Made by a program: the position numbers and the translations under genes. From Liolophura sinensis (taxonomy: Eukaryota > Mollusca > Polyplacophora > Chitonida > Chitonidae): a stretch of 64,000 nucleotides of DNA. The first letter of the stretch is position 1; each line of letters opens with the position of its first letter. The DNA is taken from NCBI RefSeq assembly GCF_032854445.1, contig NC_088304.1, positions 26,423,704 to 26,487,703 of the forward strand, in the 5' to 3' direction. A model generated the notes under the pieces. The model was not told the DNA's origin. It saw only the letters and a list, made by a program, of their open reading frames with translations, and made no database searches. Shown piece after piece: positions 1 through 12,024 of this stretch.

Positions 1-2730
1 AGAGCATTGATGGGCAGAATGTAGCCCAAAAGTATATCAGTAAATGCCAAGAAACTACGTGCACTGAGTTCTTTATTACCAACCGTTACACTCATCGTTG
101 ACCTTCCCCGGAGTTCGGAGCCCGAAGTGAACTGTGTCGCGACAGTGTGGGAAAGTTGAAACAACTTAGCCCCGATTTCCGCTCCTACATGACCCCATCC
201 CCCCCCCCCCCACCCCCAATCATTAATTTTCCATAAGCAACAATGTTAACCTTTAGCACTGTAGCTCAACCCCAAACATTACAACTCCCGCCACATGAAA
301 CCAGTTGGAAGCAGTCTTCCACTCCCTTGGCAGAACCAGAATCCCCATCATTGGTCCTGTACTACGCCATGACACATATGAACTGTTTGTGGACACAGAC
401 CCCCATTACAACTTCCGTTGTTGAGTGGGTGTTCTTTTAAAGGGTTTTATCATGTGAATCACTTTGTAAAAGGGATACTAGTCTGTTCTTAAGCCCTATC
501 CATGGAGACAGTGCCTATGAGCATTTCTATATCAATTTGGATACATATGTTTACTTTGATGTGATCAAAGTGGACTTTTCTGGAATTTTGAAAATCAGCT
601 TTGGTACCCCCCTGTATCACTGTAAGTCAAATTTTGCACAAATTTGCTAAAAGGCATGTCTTATATTTTGTAAATGAATTCTCAAATAAATAAATTACCT
701 AACTTTTGATATATATTTACCCCAAGTTAACTAGGTACCCCATGTTAAATTCCTCCTACTACAAAGTTTTTGCATGTATCAAGCCCTAACTATGTGGTGC
801 AAAAATCATTGACTTTGAAAAAAGTTGGCTGGTGTGATAGGACACAGACCCCCATTACAACCTCCGTTTTTCGGGAGGGACGAATGTAATTCTGTATATT
901 TTAGGGTGTAAAGTCTTTTTTTGCTGCCAGCCTGCCGTTTTTGGTGCACAGGTGCATGCTTGGTATCAGAATGCTGGAAATTGTCTGAGCTTTGGGCAGG
1001 TATGAGCTCTAATGATGACAACGATCACATAAATAAATAATAAGTTCTAATGATGAAAGTTTGAAATTTTGGGCGACAGAACACAAGGAGATATGTGGTG
1101 ATGACGCTGCGAGTGACGTCCCCTTGGCGTTGCTAGGCACCCCTCCCAGCTGCCGGCATAGAAAGGTCCAGATTTTGACGGTCAACCTACGTCAAGATTT
1201 TAATGGCTTCTTTCTCACAGGCTGGGTCAGGTATGCACCAAAGCTTATTGGCCACAGAATGTTGGGGCTGAGCTACAGGGCTAAACGTTAACATTGTCGC
1301 TTATAGAAAATTAATGGGGGTTTGTGGCCACATCCCCTCCCCCATTTGCAGCTGCTCGGTCTGTCCCCAGTTGAGTTCTTTTTAAACAGGAATCATCGTT
1401 GATGTCACCACTGTAAGCTACTTAATTTTGGGACTGAGCGCTGGGGCCTTAAGAAAACTGTATTTTGAAGCAAGTATTTTGTACTTGTACTGTTATATGT
1501 TATTACACATCATAATCTGCACATTAAGAACTAAAACCAAAGCGTTTCATCTATCCTTTGCGCCAGAATTTGGTTCTGTACTTTCAACGGGGAATTATTA
1601 AGGAGGGTGCCTTGTTCATCCAGAGACTGACTGCTCTGTTCGACTTGGGGTTTATATCTACACTCCAACAATCCAAGGCCGTCCAGGTGGTATACGTCGC
1701 TCCGTCAACAACCACGGGAAACCCTCTTCATGTATCTACTTGAACCGGTCCCACGAGACTCGGTGTTAGGTGTACCCGGTAGGTGGTTCGCACGTGAACG
1801 GGTTTGTCCACAGATGTCAACCGACTCTCGCAATAATTAGGTGTCATGGTTGACTGACGAGAGAAAGGTGTCAGACACACCTGGTTGGATATAGTACTCA
1901 TTAACGTTAACACCTTTGTACAACAAGAACATAAACATGAATTCGTATAACAAATTTATATACATAAAAAGCAATGTCAGTTTACACAATTTGTATTGGT
2001 TGCACTTGATATAAAATGAACAAGGCATCCTCCTTAATAGAAGACATCCATTTTTAACCACTCGATCCCTGAAAATGTAATAAATGTAACACAGGATGTG
2101 TTTATCTTTAGATGAACACCCTACAAAATATGTCACGTTGCTTTCATCGTAAAAGTTGGAGTAAAAATTGCTCCAAACAAGGACCAGGTACACAGTTATT
2201 TATTATTGTTCCGCCGACACAAGCTCCTTCACCACGAGCGGCGATAACAGCAGTAAAAGCAGCGATCACTAGCAGCTACTGGTGGTGCCCCAAAGCACCT
2301 ATTATGTGCTGAAGAAATGAAAACCCAGACGTCTCTGAAGCAATTAAATGACATTCATTTCCACTTGTTGCGGGGGCTGTATGTATAATATGGTGGTGTT
2401 CTGTGTGAGCTCGCGCCGACTTTTATGCCAGTGGGAACGTTGTTTTCTCTGCCTGGCTGTCACCAGAGCTGTAGGGGTAGCCTTTACACTGACAGGAAAA
2501 CAGTTAATTCTTTCAACAGTGGGTAAAAGGGCGCAAGAGAGCAAACGCATTATTTTACTCCGTTTTCTTCACTCCCTTTCGCTTACAAGCTTTTGATGAA
2601 AAAAAAAACTATCTTTACTGCATCATTTGTCAAGTAAATAAGAACACAGGTGTACTTTGTGTGGCACACTGTTGTCGGTGCTCTGGTTTTTCTCCGTATG
2701 CTGTACGTCTTAATTATATTCCTACATAGA
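1..2730. other. noncoding, no gene recognised
   Basis: No open frame here looks like a conserved protein or carries convincing splice sites. A short imperfect direct repeat, starting CACAGACCCCCATTACAAC, lies near 393-428 and 842-877. Bases 2665-2725 carry the end of an interspersed repeat (motif TGTACGTCTTAATTATAT) that recurs near 3430-3500, 7925-7985 and 26065-26120. The content beyond these repeats is unknown. Confidence 0.5.
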
Positions 2731-2743
2731 ACAAGATTCGGCT

Positions 2744-3230
2744 GGTGGACTAAGCATCCCCGAGGCCTGTTCCCTGATGGTGGACTAAGCATCCCCGAGG
2801 CCTGGTCCCTGATGGTGGACTAAGAATCCCCGAGGCCTGGTCCCTGATGGTGGACTAAGCATCCCCGAGGCCTGGTCCCTGATGGTGGACTAAGCATTCA
2901 CGAGGCCTGGCCCCTGATGGTGGACTAAGTATCCCCGAGGCCTGGTCCCTGATGGTGGACTAAGCATCCCCGAGGCCTGGTCCCTGATGGTGGACTAAGC
3001 ATCCCCGAGGCCTGGTCCCTGATGGTGGGCTAAGCATCCCCGAGGCCTGGTCCCTGATGGTGGACTAAGCATCCCCGAGGCCTGGTCCCTGATGGTGGAC
3101 TAAGCATCCCCGAGGCCTGGTCCCTGATGGTGGGCTAAGAATCCCCGAGGCCTGTTCCCTGATGGTGGACTAAGCATCCCCGAGGCCTGGTCCTTGATGG
3201 TGGACTAAGTATCCCCGAGGCCTGGTCCCT
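2744..3230. repeat. 35-bp minisatellite, about 14 units
   Basis: The unit GGTGGACTAAGCATCCCCGAGG plus CCTGGTCCCTGAT is repeated at exact 35-bp spacing from 2744 to the last unit at about 3199, with few substitutions. A single diverged unit (GGTGAACTAAGCATCGCTGAGGC) lies at about 19360. There it directly precedes the same interspersed sequence that follows this array, so the array looks like local amplification of one segment of a dispersed element. Confidence 0.9.
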
Positions 3231-3500
3231 TTGTATTGTTTTAATGTGATTGTATGTTAAATGTGATGACAACACATCATTTTGAGTAATTCTACACCAT
3301 TGACGTCTAATAAATTGCACTTAACATCGCTGCATTTTTTTTAACTAATCCTACTGAAGCCATGTCGCTAGGGAGCGTGTAATTTGCTACTATTTAGGCA
3401 TTTACATGAACAGTTAGAATGACCGTTAGCCAGCTAGCACAGTGTCGTCGCTGCTCTGGTTTTCTGTCTATGCTCTACGTCTTAATTATATCGTAACACG
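3231..3500 (+). mobile_element. interspersed repeat family E (copy 1)
   Basis: This block follows the 35-bp minisatellite. It shares ordered motifs with about 10190-10530 and 19380-19700: GTGATGACAACACA, TTTTGAGTAATTCTA, GCATTTACATGAACAG and CACTGTCGTCGCTGCTCTGG. Partial copies occur near 7860-7990 and 25975-26125. No coding capacity or terminal structure is visible, so it is an unclassified short element. Confidence 0.6.
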
Positions 3501-4550
3501 TCTGACTCGGTATACAATGTAAAATATGTCAGCATGAGGAGTAAATCCAAACCATAGAAGGCAGTGTGGTAATTGACAAAGTTTCATATATAACCGGTGA
3601 AATGTAGCATCTTGTCAGTTAGGATCTCATTCTAACTCTTCATATAATCGCCATATACGTAGCAACTTATATATAGCAAGCAAAATTTGGTAAACACAAC
3701 AGAGAGTTATGTTAATGGTAAATTTGTACACGTCACTAATCCAGAATTACTTTGATTGCTGTTTTGTGATGACATAAAAGCAGTGACATGGGAGGAATGC
3801 ACAGGGATTCATGTATGTACTCAGCTCACCAATATAAATGGCACTTCGTATTTTTTTCACCATTCATGCTCAACTACAAACTCAAGGTTAGAACTTGTCT
3901 GGGATATGCTTGGTAAACCCGTACGTCAAAAGCCATCAACCGCTCACCAGACACACATGGTTTGTTTGCTCGGGAGTATTCCTCGCCTGTTCCGTGAATA
4001 GCTAGCGAATGTGGCAGGACTCAGACCAAACTGATGTTATCAACTGTTCAGAGTAGCCTAATTGTTGTCATGGAAAGTAGGTTTCATTTTCCAGTCGTCA
4101 GATCTAAAACACATGTATGGTCGACTGGCGTTAAAATAGCTGTGTTTTGCGTTCCATGAACGTCACAAGTTATTACTGCCAAAACTAGTGTGTCAAAGCT
4201 ATTCCATCAAACGCCGTCACTCTCAGTTCCTTACGTTTCACAATAAGTATGATTCACTTTTAAGTAAAAATGCTTCATGATTGTGTCTAAATCCGGTTAA
4301 CCCCCTGTGTTTTGGGCGTATACTTATAGTGTTGAATTAGAACGCCGCTTTGGATGTATGAATAGTTGCATTCAAACCGCAACTGAGATATGTATTTTGT
4401 TATCGACAACTTATATTCTAGCATGATACACGATTTCAATTCTAACTTCACACAGTCGTCTTGAACATACCCTGTGTCTTTCTAACATCATTGAAAACTA
4501 TTGACTGCTTCTTTTGGTAGGATACCGTCCTATTTTCGTCCTGTACATAA
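3501..4550. other. noncoding, nothing recognised
   Basis: AT-rich sequence without a recognisable gene or strong repeat. Part of it (around 3580-3640) resembles the end of repeat family E (ACCGGTGAAATGTAGC, TTGTCAGTTAGG). Confidence 0.4.
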
Positions 4551-4721
4551 GGGGGCCTCCATGGCCGAGCAGTCAGTGTCCTAGCTCGGCACAAATTTGG
4601 TAAGGTCTGGCAGCAATCTGTCGTAGATTTCCCCCTGGGCTCTGTGCGGTTTTCTCCCGCAGTATAAGTGAAATATTCTTGAGTACGACGTAAAACACAA
4701 ATCAAATAAATAAATCAATCA
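4551..4721 (+). mobile_element. SINE-A (degraded copy)
   Basis: The block begins GGGGGCCTCCATGGCCGAGCAG, a decayed tRNA-like head. It ends with the family tail TATAAGTGAAATATTCTTGAG, a CGACGTAAAACAC-like segment and an AATCAAATAAATAAAT tail. The middle is shortened relative to the full copies at 11759 and 58637. Confidence 0.8.
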
Positions 4722-5538
4722 AATTAATTGCATTGCTTTTCAAAGTTTGTATGCAAAAAGGTTGAGGTTACCCCTTATGTAAAACTTTATTTTAAAGCAG
4801 TCTGAATCCACATACTCTACATAGTTTTCGTATAGCGTTCGATGACAGTTTTCTTTTGCAAAGCATGGCGTAATTACCAATGGAAGCAAGTGAGTAAGTG
4901 TAATCGCCAACATTATACCTATACGTTTCGCATTTAACATTTTCACATGTAACACCTCTCAACACGGAAGCCAATGGTGCTATCTGAAGGGGAAAAAATG
5001 TATATCGAGATATATTTATGTCCACTTAATGCCGAGTCCACAGTATTTTGTATATATATCGAGTGCCTAAGATATACGTGGACTTACACATATACATTTT
5101 TACACTTGTATGGACCTCGCACGTCCACACAGTTCATACGTGGCCTCATATTGTGTTAGGTTATAAATATTATAGTACCAGCACATATTCAGAGAACAAG
5201 CGAACAGCTTGTCCCACACAAGTTAAAACTTATTGTGAAATAACTTTAAAGGATGGATATCACCACGGTTTGAGGAAACCGGAAACAGTCTAGCCTTTCA
5301 GAAGAACAGCAGCGCCTTGTGATGTAAATGAACTAAGCATGGGGATGAAGAAAACCTATACATCAGTGACGGATCAAAACAGAGACGCCCCAAGAGCTGT
5401 TCCGGACAGTGTTATAACAACCAGGACCCACGAGTGCAAACCTGAAGTATCAAAACACGTCATAAATTATCTCACTCGTTTTTTTTTTCTCAGCAGTTCA
5501 GTAAGATCTTCCCTCAACTGCATTCTATTGGTCTGAAG

Positions 5539-5608
<70 letters not shown>

Positions 5609-6159
5609 GGCAAATATATAGCCACAACATAGCTCTGTGTTAACGGATAGCGTATGCTGATACTAGTATGATGCTATCGTTTTAGATGTACAATTTTCAT
5701 CACTATGTTTGACAAAAACCTCTTCAACTTTAGTTCAAAGCAACAATGCGTAATCAATATAAACTTGTTCATTTTTGATGTATCTGCGACAGCAAATTTT
5801 CACATTGCATTTTTCTTTCTTGCTTGGTTTCCCATCGTGCATGTCGTTAGTTTTCCCTTTTAGCTTTCTCATTTTCGAGATTTCGTGTTTATTCATGAGG
5901 GCGTTGGGAATTGTTTCTCACAGCATCTGCGTTGACATTTAGCTTAAAGTAAGAATTGGTCCCCATCGCCCAGCATAGAATTTTTGCATGACAGCATTCT
6001 CTATGTTACGACAGCCTTATCTCGGCAACCGGGTCCCCCATTCGCCTGCCGGCATTGTTTGAAGGTCACAGATATTGTATTAAAGTACACAGACCTCTGA
6101 TAAGTATGCCAGCAGGACCGTACCATAATTCTTCTAATGTTTCTTCTTGTTTACAAACC
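4722..6159. other. noncoding with (TA)n microsatellite
   Basis: No recognisable gene. A long uninterrupted (TA)n tract lies at about 5550-5606. Several weak open frames (4740-5290) have no family resemblance and no supporting splice context. Confidence 0.5.
5550..5606. repeat. (TA)n microsatellite
   Basis: Nearly pure alternating TA over roughly 55 bases. Confidence 0.95.
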
Positions 6160-6530
6160 GGCCCGGATAGCACAGTTGGTAGAGCGTCCGCTTCGGGACC
6201 GGTAGATCCAGGATCAATCCTTGGTCGAGTCACACCTAAGACTTTAAAAGAGGAAGTTGTAACTTCCTCGCTTGGCGTTCAGCATGAAGGGGATAGTGCA
6301 ACGACTGGTTGACCCGTATCAGTATAATGGCTCGGGCGGGGCAGCTTACTTGCCTTCGGTAAGTCGTCTCAGTGATGCAGCACTAAATAAAAGAGCGGTG
6401 GAAATCCGTCCTGCAACAAGGAGGCACATTACACGTACATGCACCCTAATGATTCCTTCGTCGTCATATGACTGAAAAATTGTTTTCGTACGACGTTAAA
6501 CCCCAAGCACTCACGCACTCACTCTTGTTT
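6160..6530 (+). mobile_element. SINE-B (near full length)
   Basis: The head GCCCGGATAGCACAGTTGG, followed by TAGAGCGTCCGCTTCGGGACC, is tRNA-like, with an A-box-like and a weak B-box-like segment. The body continues through GAGGAAGTTGTAACTTCCTC, itself a palindrome. The tail is ACGACGTTAAACCCCAAGCACTCACGCACTCACTC. Opposite-strand copies lie at 47104-47450 and 54898-55253. Open frames inside it are incidental. Confidence 0.85.
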
Positions 6531-6895
6531 ACAACCTCAAAATAAGAAAAGTGTTTATTTCAAGAAATGTGAAAATAGAGCTGAGATTTGTAGCCCGTTG
6601 AAGAATAACATGTGATACAGTAATCATCCAGTTCAGTGCGGAACACAACTCTCCTGAATGAAGTGGGACAGGCCTAATTCTCCATTTTCTTGGTGTAATA
6701 CACGCCACTGTTTCTATATGGTTATGCCCATATGGCGAGGACAAAGTTCACATGCACTGCAGTGTAACAACAAAGTACAGTGTTCTGACACAGTGTGGAA
6801 CGGACCTTCCAGTTTTGACGTCAAATTGTCCTCGAACATTACACATTTATTTTTTCTTCTGTTGATCACAAAGGATCAGGTCAAAAGTTGAAAAC

Positions 6896-9599
6896 ATGGC
6901 GAACTTAGGAGAAGTAACTTACAGATTCTCTACAGAGACGGATTATGACGCCATCCGGAACATCGACACGGGATTGGGCTCGCAAATGGAATACATCATA
7001 GAGAAATACACCAGCTTTTTAAAGAAACCAAGCTTCTTTGGGGCTGTAGCAGAGTTGAACGGCGAAGTGGTAAGACAAGCAAACATGTTTCTTTGCCAAT
7101 GCATGCCTAGCTGTGGTGATTGTACCTCTTTTGACACATTTTGACTAGCTGTTTTTTTCTTTTCCAGTTTTGGCTATAAGCCTACCTGCTTTTGAATATA
7201 ACTGTTTTTTCTGTTTTCGCTATAGGCCTACCTGTTTTAACTACATGTTTGACTGTATCTGTTTTTTCTTTTCCTGTTTTGGCTATAAGCCTACCTGTTT
7301 TTACGCCACATGTTTTGACTATAACTGTTTTTTCTTTTCCTGTTTTGGCTATAGGCCAACCTGTTTTCAGTAACTTTTTTTCTCTTCCTGTTTTGGCTAT
7401 AGCCCTGCCGATTTTGACTGTTAATGTACATAAACAGTTTTATCTGTACCCGTTGTGACAGTGCCTGTTTTGGCTTTAGGCCTACCTGTTTATGACTATA
7501 CTGCTTTGGACTGAACATGTTTGTGACTTTACCTGTTTCGACTGTTGGTATGCGTGGATGGGATGGAGTTAGACGTTGTACACTCAGTATGAGTTTATTT
7601 ATTTACTTATTTGATCGATGTTTTGTGCCGTACTCAAGAATACTTCACTTGTGCGGCATTAGGTTGACAGGATAGCGGGAAACCCAGGGAGAACCCACGA
7701 CCATCCGCAGGTTGCTGGCAGATCTTCCCACGTACTACCAGAAACCTCTAATTTTATACTAGGCTAATAGCTGATGGCGTCAGCCCTTGCACAGATCCAC
7801 TACTAATGTTCATGTTCGTGACACTGTAGACATTCTTAATCACGGGTAAATGGGCAAATAGACAAGAGGACGTATTTCACCGGGCTACGTGTGATCATTT
7901 GTCACCTATCACACTGTTGTCAGCTATCACAATGTCGTTGCTGATTTGGTCTTACTCTTGATGCTGTACGTCTATAATTATCGTTTCTGGCGGTTACTAT
8001 TTCTGCCAGTATCCTCTTCCTCCCGTAACTATATCTGCCTGTATCTACTTCAGGACGTAGCTGTTTCTGACTGTATCTACTTCAGGACGTAACCACGTTC
8101 TACCCGTGTCCTTTTCTGGTCGTAATTTTTGTCTGCATCCAGTTTGGCTGGAGCTGTTTTTTGACTGAAGCTATTTCTGAGTGAAACTGCTTGTGTGTAT
8201 AGCTCCTTTACAATTGCAGATTGCCTTTGGAGCAGTCACTCTTCAGATGGAAGGCACCAAGCTGTACTGCAGATCCGGGCGAGTGAAGGAACGTTTCCGA
8301 AATAACGGAATATACGGACAGATAGGGGCGTTTTTCCGGAGGGCTGTAAGAACATCCGGCTATCCGGATATCAAGGTTGAGGAGTTCACAACTCACGACA
8401 CTAATCCGTCCCTGCATAAGCTACAGCGAAGTCCGGATTATCGCCAGGTTTTTGAACGGGTAAAAAGTAGATAAAAAGTATATATATATATATAATCATA
8501 ACATCATAACATATAATCAAATATTTACTTTCCACCAAATTTGAGTTTCTATTTTCTCGATTAAAATCCTTAATTAGTCTTATAATACGAGGACCGTCAG
8601 ACAGTTGATCGCTGAAATGCTTTCGTGATATTCCTCATGAATCCAGTGTAGGAAAATCGTACAAATGGTTCAAACAAAACACTTACGTTTATGGTCGTTG
8701 TGAGATGTGGAAGCTGCTGGCAAGTTATATAAGCACAGTCTAAAATGTTCCAGTTTGGAACAACGTGGAAATAAGGTGAAAACCTGCCCTCGTGATAAGA
8801 TTTAACAAAAAAGTAAAGTAAGTACACACATTAAAAAATACCTTATATTTTCCTCGAAAATTCCGAAGCACAAGGTATTCATGAATTACAAAACATATTT
8901 TGCATCTTTTAAATTGTTGTTAATACGACCAGATTACCCTGTTGGGAGAAAATTAGTTCCAATGCCTTGTCGTTTGATATTTTAATTCCCTGGTGTTACT
9001 TCGATCTGCAAACGTCGTATTTATGAAATAATCGTTTTTGTTCTGTTTGTTGTTGTATTTTTCAGCCATTCTTGACCTTTGAGCTGACTCCAAAATCACA
9101 GGCCATTATCAAAAATACTGAACATCGCCCTGAGAATGTGCGCGAGATTGGACTTGAAGGACTCAAAACTATACTTGAAAACAAATCCCTGCGTCAGTCG
9201 CTTTTCCCTGTAAGGGTGTTTGTAGGTTTCGTCACATTTGAACCGGTGCTGAGTGAGCTGGAACTGATTGCTGATTACCATCCGTACATAGTAGCCTCCC
9301 TTGGGGAGCGCGAGACGGATGTGTTGCAAATGACGATTGGTGTTGCTGTAACAACCAAGTGTTACGTGATTCAGTGGATTGTGCCCTCTGATAGTGACGT
9401 CACACGCGTTGCTCGGGGATTCGGTGAAAACTTAAACACACAGCTAAGGCGCATGCGCGAGATGAACAGTGGCGGGTGGTGCATGATTGTATGTGATAGA
9501 CCTTACAAACACGTAGTAGAGAAAACTGCAGACATGTATGGATTCGTAACAGTGGAGCCTTGGTCTGAATGCTTTGTGGGGTTTAGAAGAGACTTTTGA
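6896..9599 (+). CDS. NAT16/HISAT-like GNAT N-acetyltransferase, copy 1 (3 exons)
   Basis: Coding exons are 6896-7069, 8220-8459 and 9066-9599. Both introns are phase 0 with GT-AG ends (GTAAGA / TTGCAG and GTAAAA / TTTCAG), giving 315 residues. The ATG has a good context (AAAACATGG). Exon 1 aligns with the N-terminal part of vertebrate NAT16/HISAT-type proteins. Exon 2 carries the GNAT core, with the acetyl-CoA loop segment RVKERFRNNGIYG at residues 79-91. The canonical pattern there is R/Q-x-x-G-x-G/A; here the last position is Tyr90. Exon 3 (177 residues) is the long C-terminal half typical of this family and unusual for short GNATs. The family acetylates histidine in vertebrates; the substrate here is an inference and other small amines are possible. 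It shares exon structure with the gene at 17403. Intron 1 holds a degenerate repeat (7140-7500) and a SINE fragment. Confidence 0.8.
7140..7510. repeat. degenerate intronic tandem repeat (TGTTTTGGCTATA...)
   Basis: Phrases such as CTGTTTTGGCTATAGGCCTACC and TTTTTTCTTTTCCTG recur six or more times with variable spacing inside intron 1 of the NAT16-like gene. Units are diverged and not regular in length. Confidence 0.7.
7593..7740 (-). mobile_element. SINE-A (truncated, antisense)
   Basis: Reads TTATTTGATCGATGTTTTG, then GTGCCGTACTCAAGAATACTTC, through GGTTGCTGGCAGATCTTCCC. This is the 3' half of SINE-A on the minus strand; the tRNA-like head is missing. Confidence 0.8.
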
Positions 9600-9767
9600 C
9601 TCGATTTTGTTTACTTTGTGAGTAACCCGTCAACGAGATACGAGTACGACTTGTGCGCGTGACCTAAACGAACTCGTGTTGCTGTGACGGAAAACTGTTA
9701 AGCTATGCGAATTGCACCCACCAAGTAACTAAGACCAGTGCTATATTTTCATGACGTCACGGGTGAC

Positions 9768-9817
9768 TTAATATTCTTCAGCACGACGTAAAACACCAGT
9801 CAAACAAATAAATAAAT
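9768..9817 (+). mobile_element. SINE-A tail fragment
   Basis: Only the tail survives: TAATATTCTTCAGCACGACG followed by the AAATAAATAAAT run. It lies about 170 bases past the stop of the first NAT16-like gene, so its AATAAA motifs could serve as the poly(A) signal. Confidence 0.65.
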
Positions 9818-10189
9818 CTCGGCTGACGTGTAAGAATGACAAACAGCAGAACGCTGTGTACGTATTTAGAGCACAGAAGGATACCAGAAATCTGTGCTAC
9901 GTGCGCTGGTAATCCGGAGTAATCGAGAAAACGAACACTAAACGAAGATTACAGATTTAATAAAACGACAAAAATTATGCCAAAGAAGAGAAAGAATCAT
10001 TCTTGAAGCATATTTTATACCTCTTAATAGACCCTGGGTTTTAAGCATATTTCCGTCAATGGTCGGAAATTTTCGGAAGAGACGTCATCGATGAACTTAC
10101 TGGAAACCAAACACCTTACATCGAATGGGTTGCTCTCTACTTTTTGCTAAGACAAAGCAATTTTCAACTTTGTCTTGAACCAAATCAAA
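9818..10189. other. noncoding; pair of a short interspersed repeat
   Basis: Bases 9985-10110 match 47645-47775 in order (TTCTTGAAGCATATTTTATA, TTTCCGTCAATGGTCGGAAA, GACGTCATCGA versus TTTTTGAAGCGTATTTTATA, TTTCCGTCAGTGGTCGGAAA, GACGTCGTCAA). No gene recognised. Confidence 0.5.
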
Positions 10190-10530
10190 AGACCTTGGCA
10201 TATTTTAATGTTTTGTGTTAAATTTAATGACACCACAGCAATTCGAGTAATTCTGGTTCAGTGACGTCTATTAAACTGCAATCATCACTGCATTGTTTTA
10301 CCTTATTCAGTTTTAGCCATGGTACTGCAGGGAAAGTGGGAAGGGGAGGTGGGTTTTCTACTTATTAAAGCATTTGACAGCTGTTCTACTTACTTATGCA
10401 TTTACATGAACAGCTGGAATAAAATCCCTAACTGAGGTGAACTGACAAAAGGCCGTGTTACACCGCTATCACACTGTCGTCGCTGCTCTGGTTTTACCCT
10501 ATGCGCTCTATGCGTCTTTTACATCATATC
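10190..10530 (+). mobile_element. interspersed repeat family E (copy 2)
   Basis: Matches copy 1 in order: TAATGACACCACAGCAATTC, GAGTAATTCTGGTTCAGTG, GCATTTACATGAACAGCTGG, AAAGGCCGTGTTACACCGC, CACTGTCGTCGCTGCTCTGG. Confidence 0.6.
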
Positions 10531-10905
10531 CAGTTAGACCAGGCGCTCAGTGGTTTCTGGCCGGTGCATGTTCTTAATATATGGGGTAGCACGTACGTAC
10601 TGTGCAGTGTACGGACACGGGAACGTCCCGTCTGATTATGGCGCCTGCCTGGGCATACATTCATAGTGAAATAAATATGTAAAATACTTAACTTAAATAC
10701 TTTTTAAAAAATCGTTTAAGACTTCGAAATGAATCTGATTATTTGAATTCTATTTTGGGCTTTATCAACCAGATAGCTGGTTAACATCGCAAGAAATGTT
10801 CCTACTCTTGAACACGGCTTAAATTTTACAATTATTCTCTTGTAAGCATGTAATATTCCTTACACAGATTTAATAGATAGAATTTCATCCCTAATTGTCT
10901 CGGTG

Positions 10906-11165
10906 TTAATTTATTTATTTATTTATTTATTTGATTGGCGTCGTATTCAAGAATATTTCATTTATACGACGGCGGCCAGCTTTATGGTAGGGAGGAAACC
11001 GGGCAGAGTCCCGGGGGGAAACCCACGACCCATCCGCAGTTTGTTGACAGACCTTCCCCAGTACGGCCGGGAGAGGAAACCAACATGAACTGAACTTGAA
11101 TTCACAGCGACCACATTGATGAGAGACGCTAACCAACGCGCTAACCAACTGAGCCATGGAGGACC
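10906..11165 (-). mobile_element. SINE-A (near full length, antisense)
   Basis: Runs from an ATTTATTTATTTATTTGATTG tail through GTCGTATTCAAGAATATTTC and CTAACCAACTGAGCCATGGA, the complement of the tRNA-like head. The open frames here are inside the SINE. Confidence 0.9.
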
Positions 11166-11758
11166 AACCCCCACCCCACCTCACCAGGGCTGGTCTTTCT
11201 CATTCACTAAGCGGTATATTGATGACCTGCGAGGTTTAAGCAATCCAATATATAGCAAGGGGCTATGAAAGATATTTACCCACCTTCCTTGGATTTAAAG
11301 GAAACCACAGACTTTCCGGGTGGTACATCCTATCTGGAGTTATATTTGCACAAGGACCAAAACAGGTTGTTCTCGCCCAGACTTTACGACTAAAGGGATA
11401 GTTTCAGTTTGACGTTGTAAATTACCCCTTACTTGGTTAGCAATATACCAAAGGGCCCTGCACATGGCGTGTGCGTATCTCACCTTGTAGCATGTATTTG
11501 ATCCCGCGCGTTGTGTGATGATTTCAGTCAACGTCACAAGCCATTACTACAAAACTAGTGTGTCAAGGTTGTTCCATCAGACCCAATCACTCCAAATAAG
11601 TTTCTTAAGTTTTACGATAAGTATAATTCTCTTTTAAGTTGAAGTAAATATGGACAGAGAGCGCAGAATCTTTCTGATTATGTCTACTCCCGCTTAACCC
11701 CTGGGCTAGGTATTCGTCGTGTTCAATCATATAGCCACGTTGGATACATATATGAACA

Positions 11759-12024
11759 GGGGGCCTCCGTGGTTTAGTTGGTTAGCGCGCTAGCGCAGCG
11801 TAGTGACCCAGGCGCCTCTCAACCAATGTCGTCTCTGTGAATTCAAGTCCAGCTCATAGCTGGCTTCCTCTCCGACCGTAAGTGGGAAGATCTGCCAGAA
11901 ATCTGATGGTCGTGGTTTCCCCCCGGGCTCTGCCGGTTCCACCCCACCATAATGCTGGCCGCCGTCGTATAAGTGAAATATTTTTGAGTACGGCGTAAAA
12001 CACCAATCAAATAAATAAATAAAT
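11759..12024 (+). mobile_element. SINE-A (full length)
   Basis: Starts GGGGGCCTCCGTGGTTTAGT and continues TGGTTAGCGCGCTAGCGCAG, a tRNA-like head with an A-box-like segment. A B-box-like GAATTCAAGTCC follows. It ends in TATAAGTGAAATATTTTTGAG, CGGCGTAAAACACCAATCAA and AATAAATAAATAAAT. Confidence 0.92.

Noticed and set aside
1061-1291. 76-residue frame at 1061-1291
   Set aside because: No conserved motif, isolated, and without splice or promoter context.
6055-6475. 85- and 67-residue frames at 6055-6475
   Set aside because: They lie inside the SINE-B copy; a near-identical 67-residue frame occurs in the copy at 54949, as expected for a repeat.
11759-11840. tRNA gene call on SINE-A heads (also 58637, 31084, 35142, 11165)
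   Set aside because: The tRNA-like heads are followed by the shared SINE body and A-rich tail and do not form a clean cloverleaf with anticodon; they are SINE promoters.
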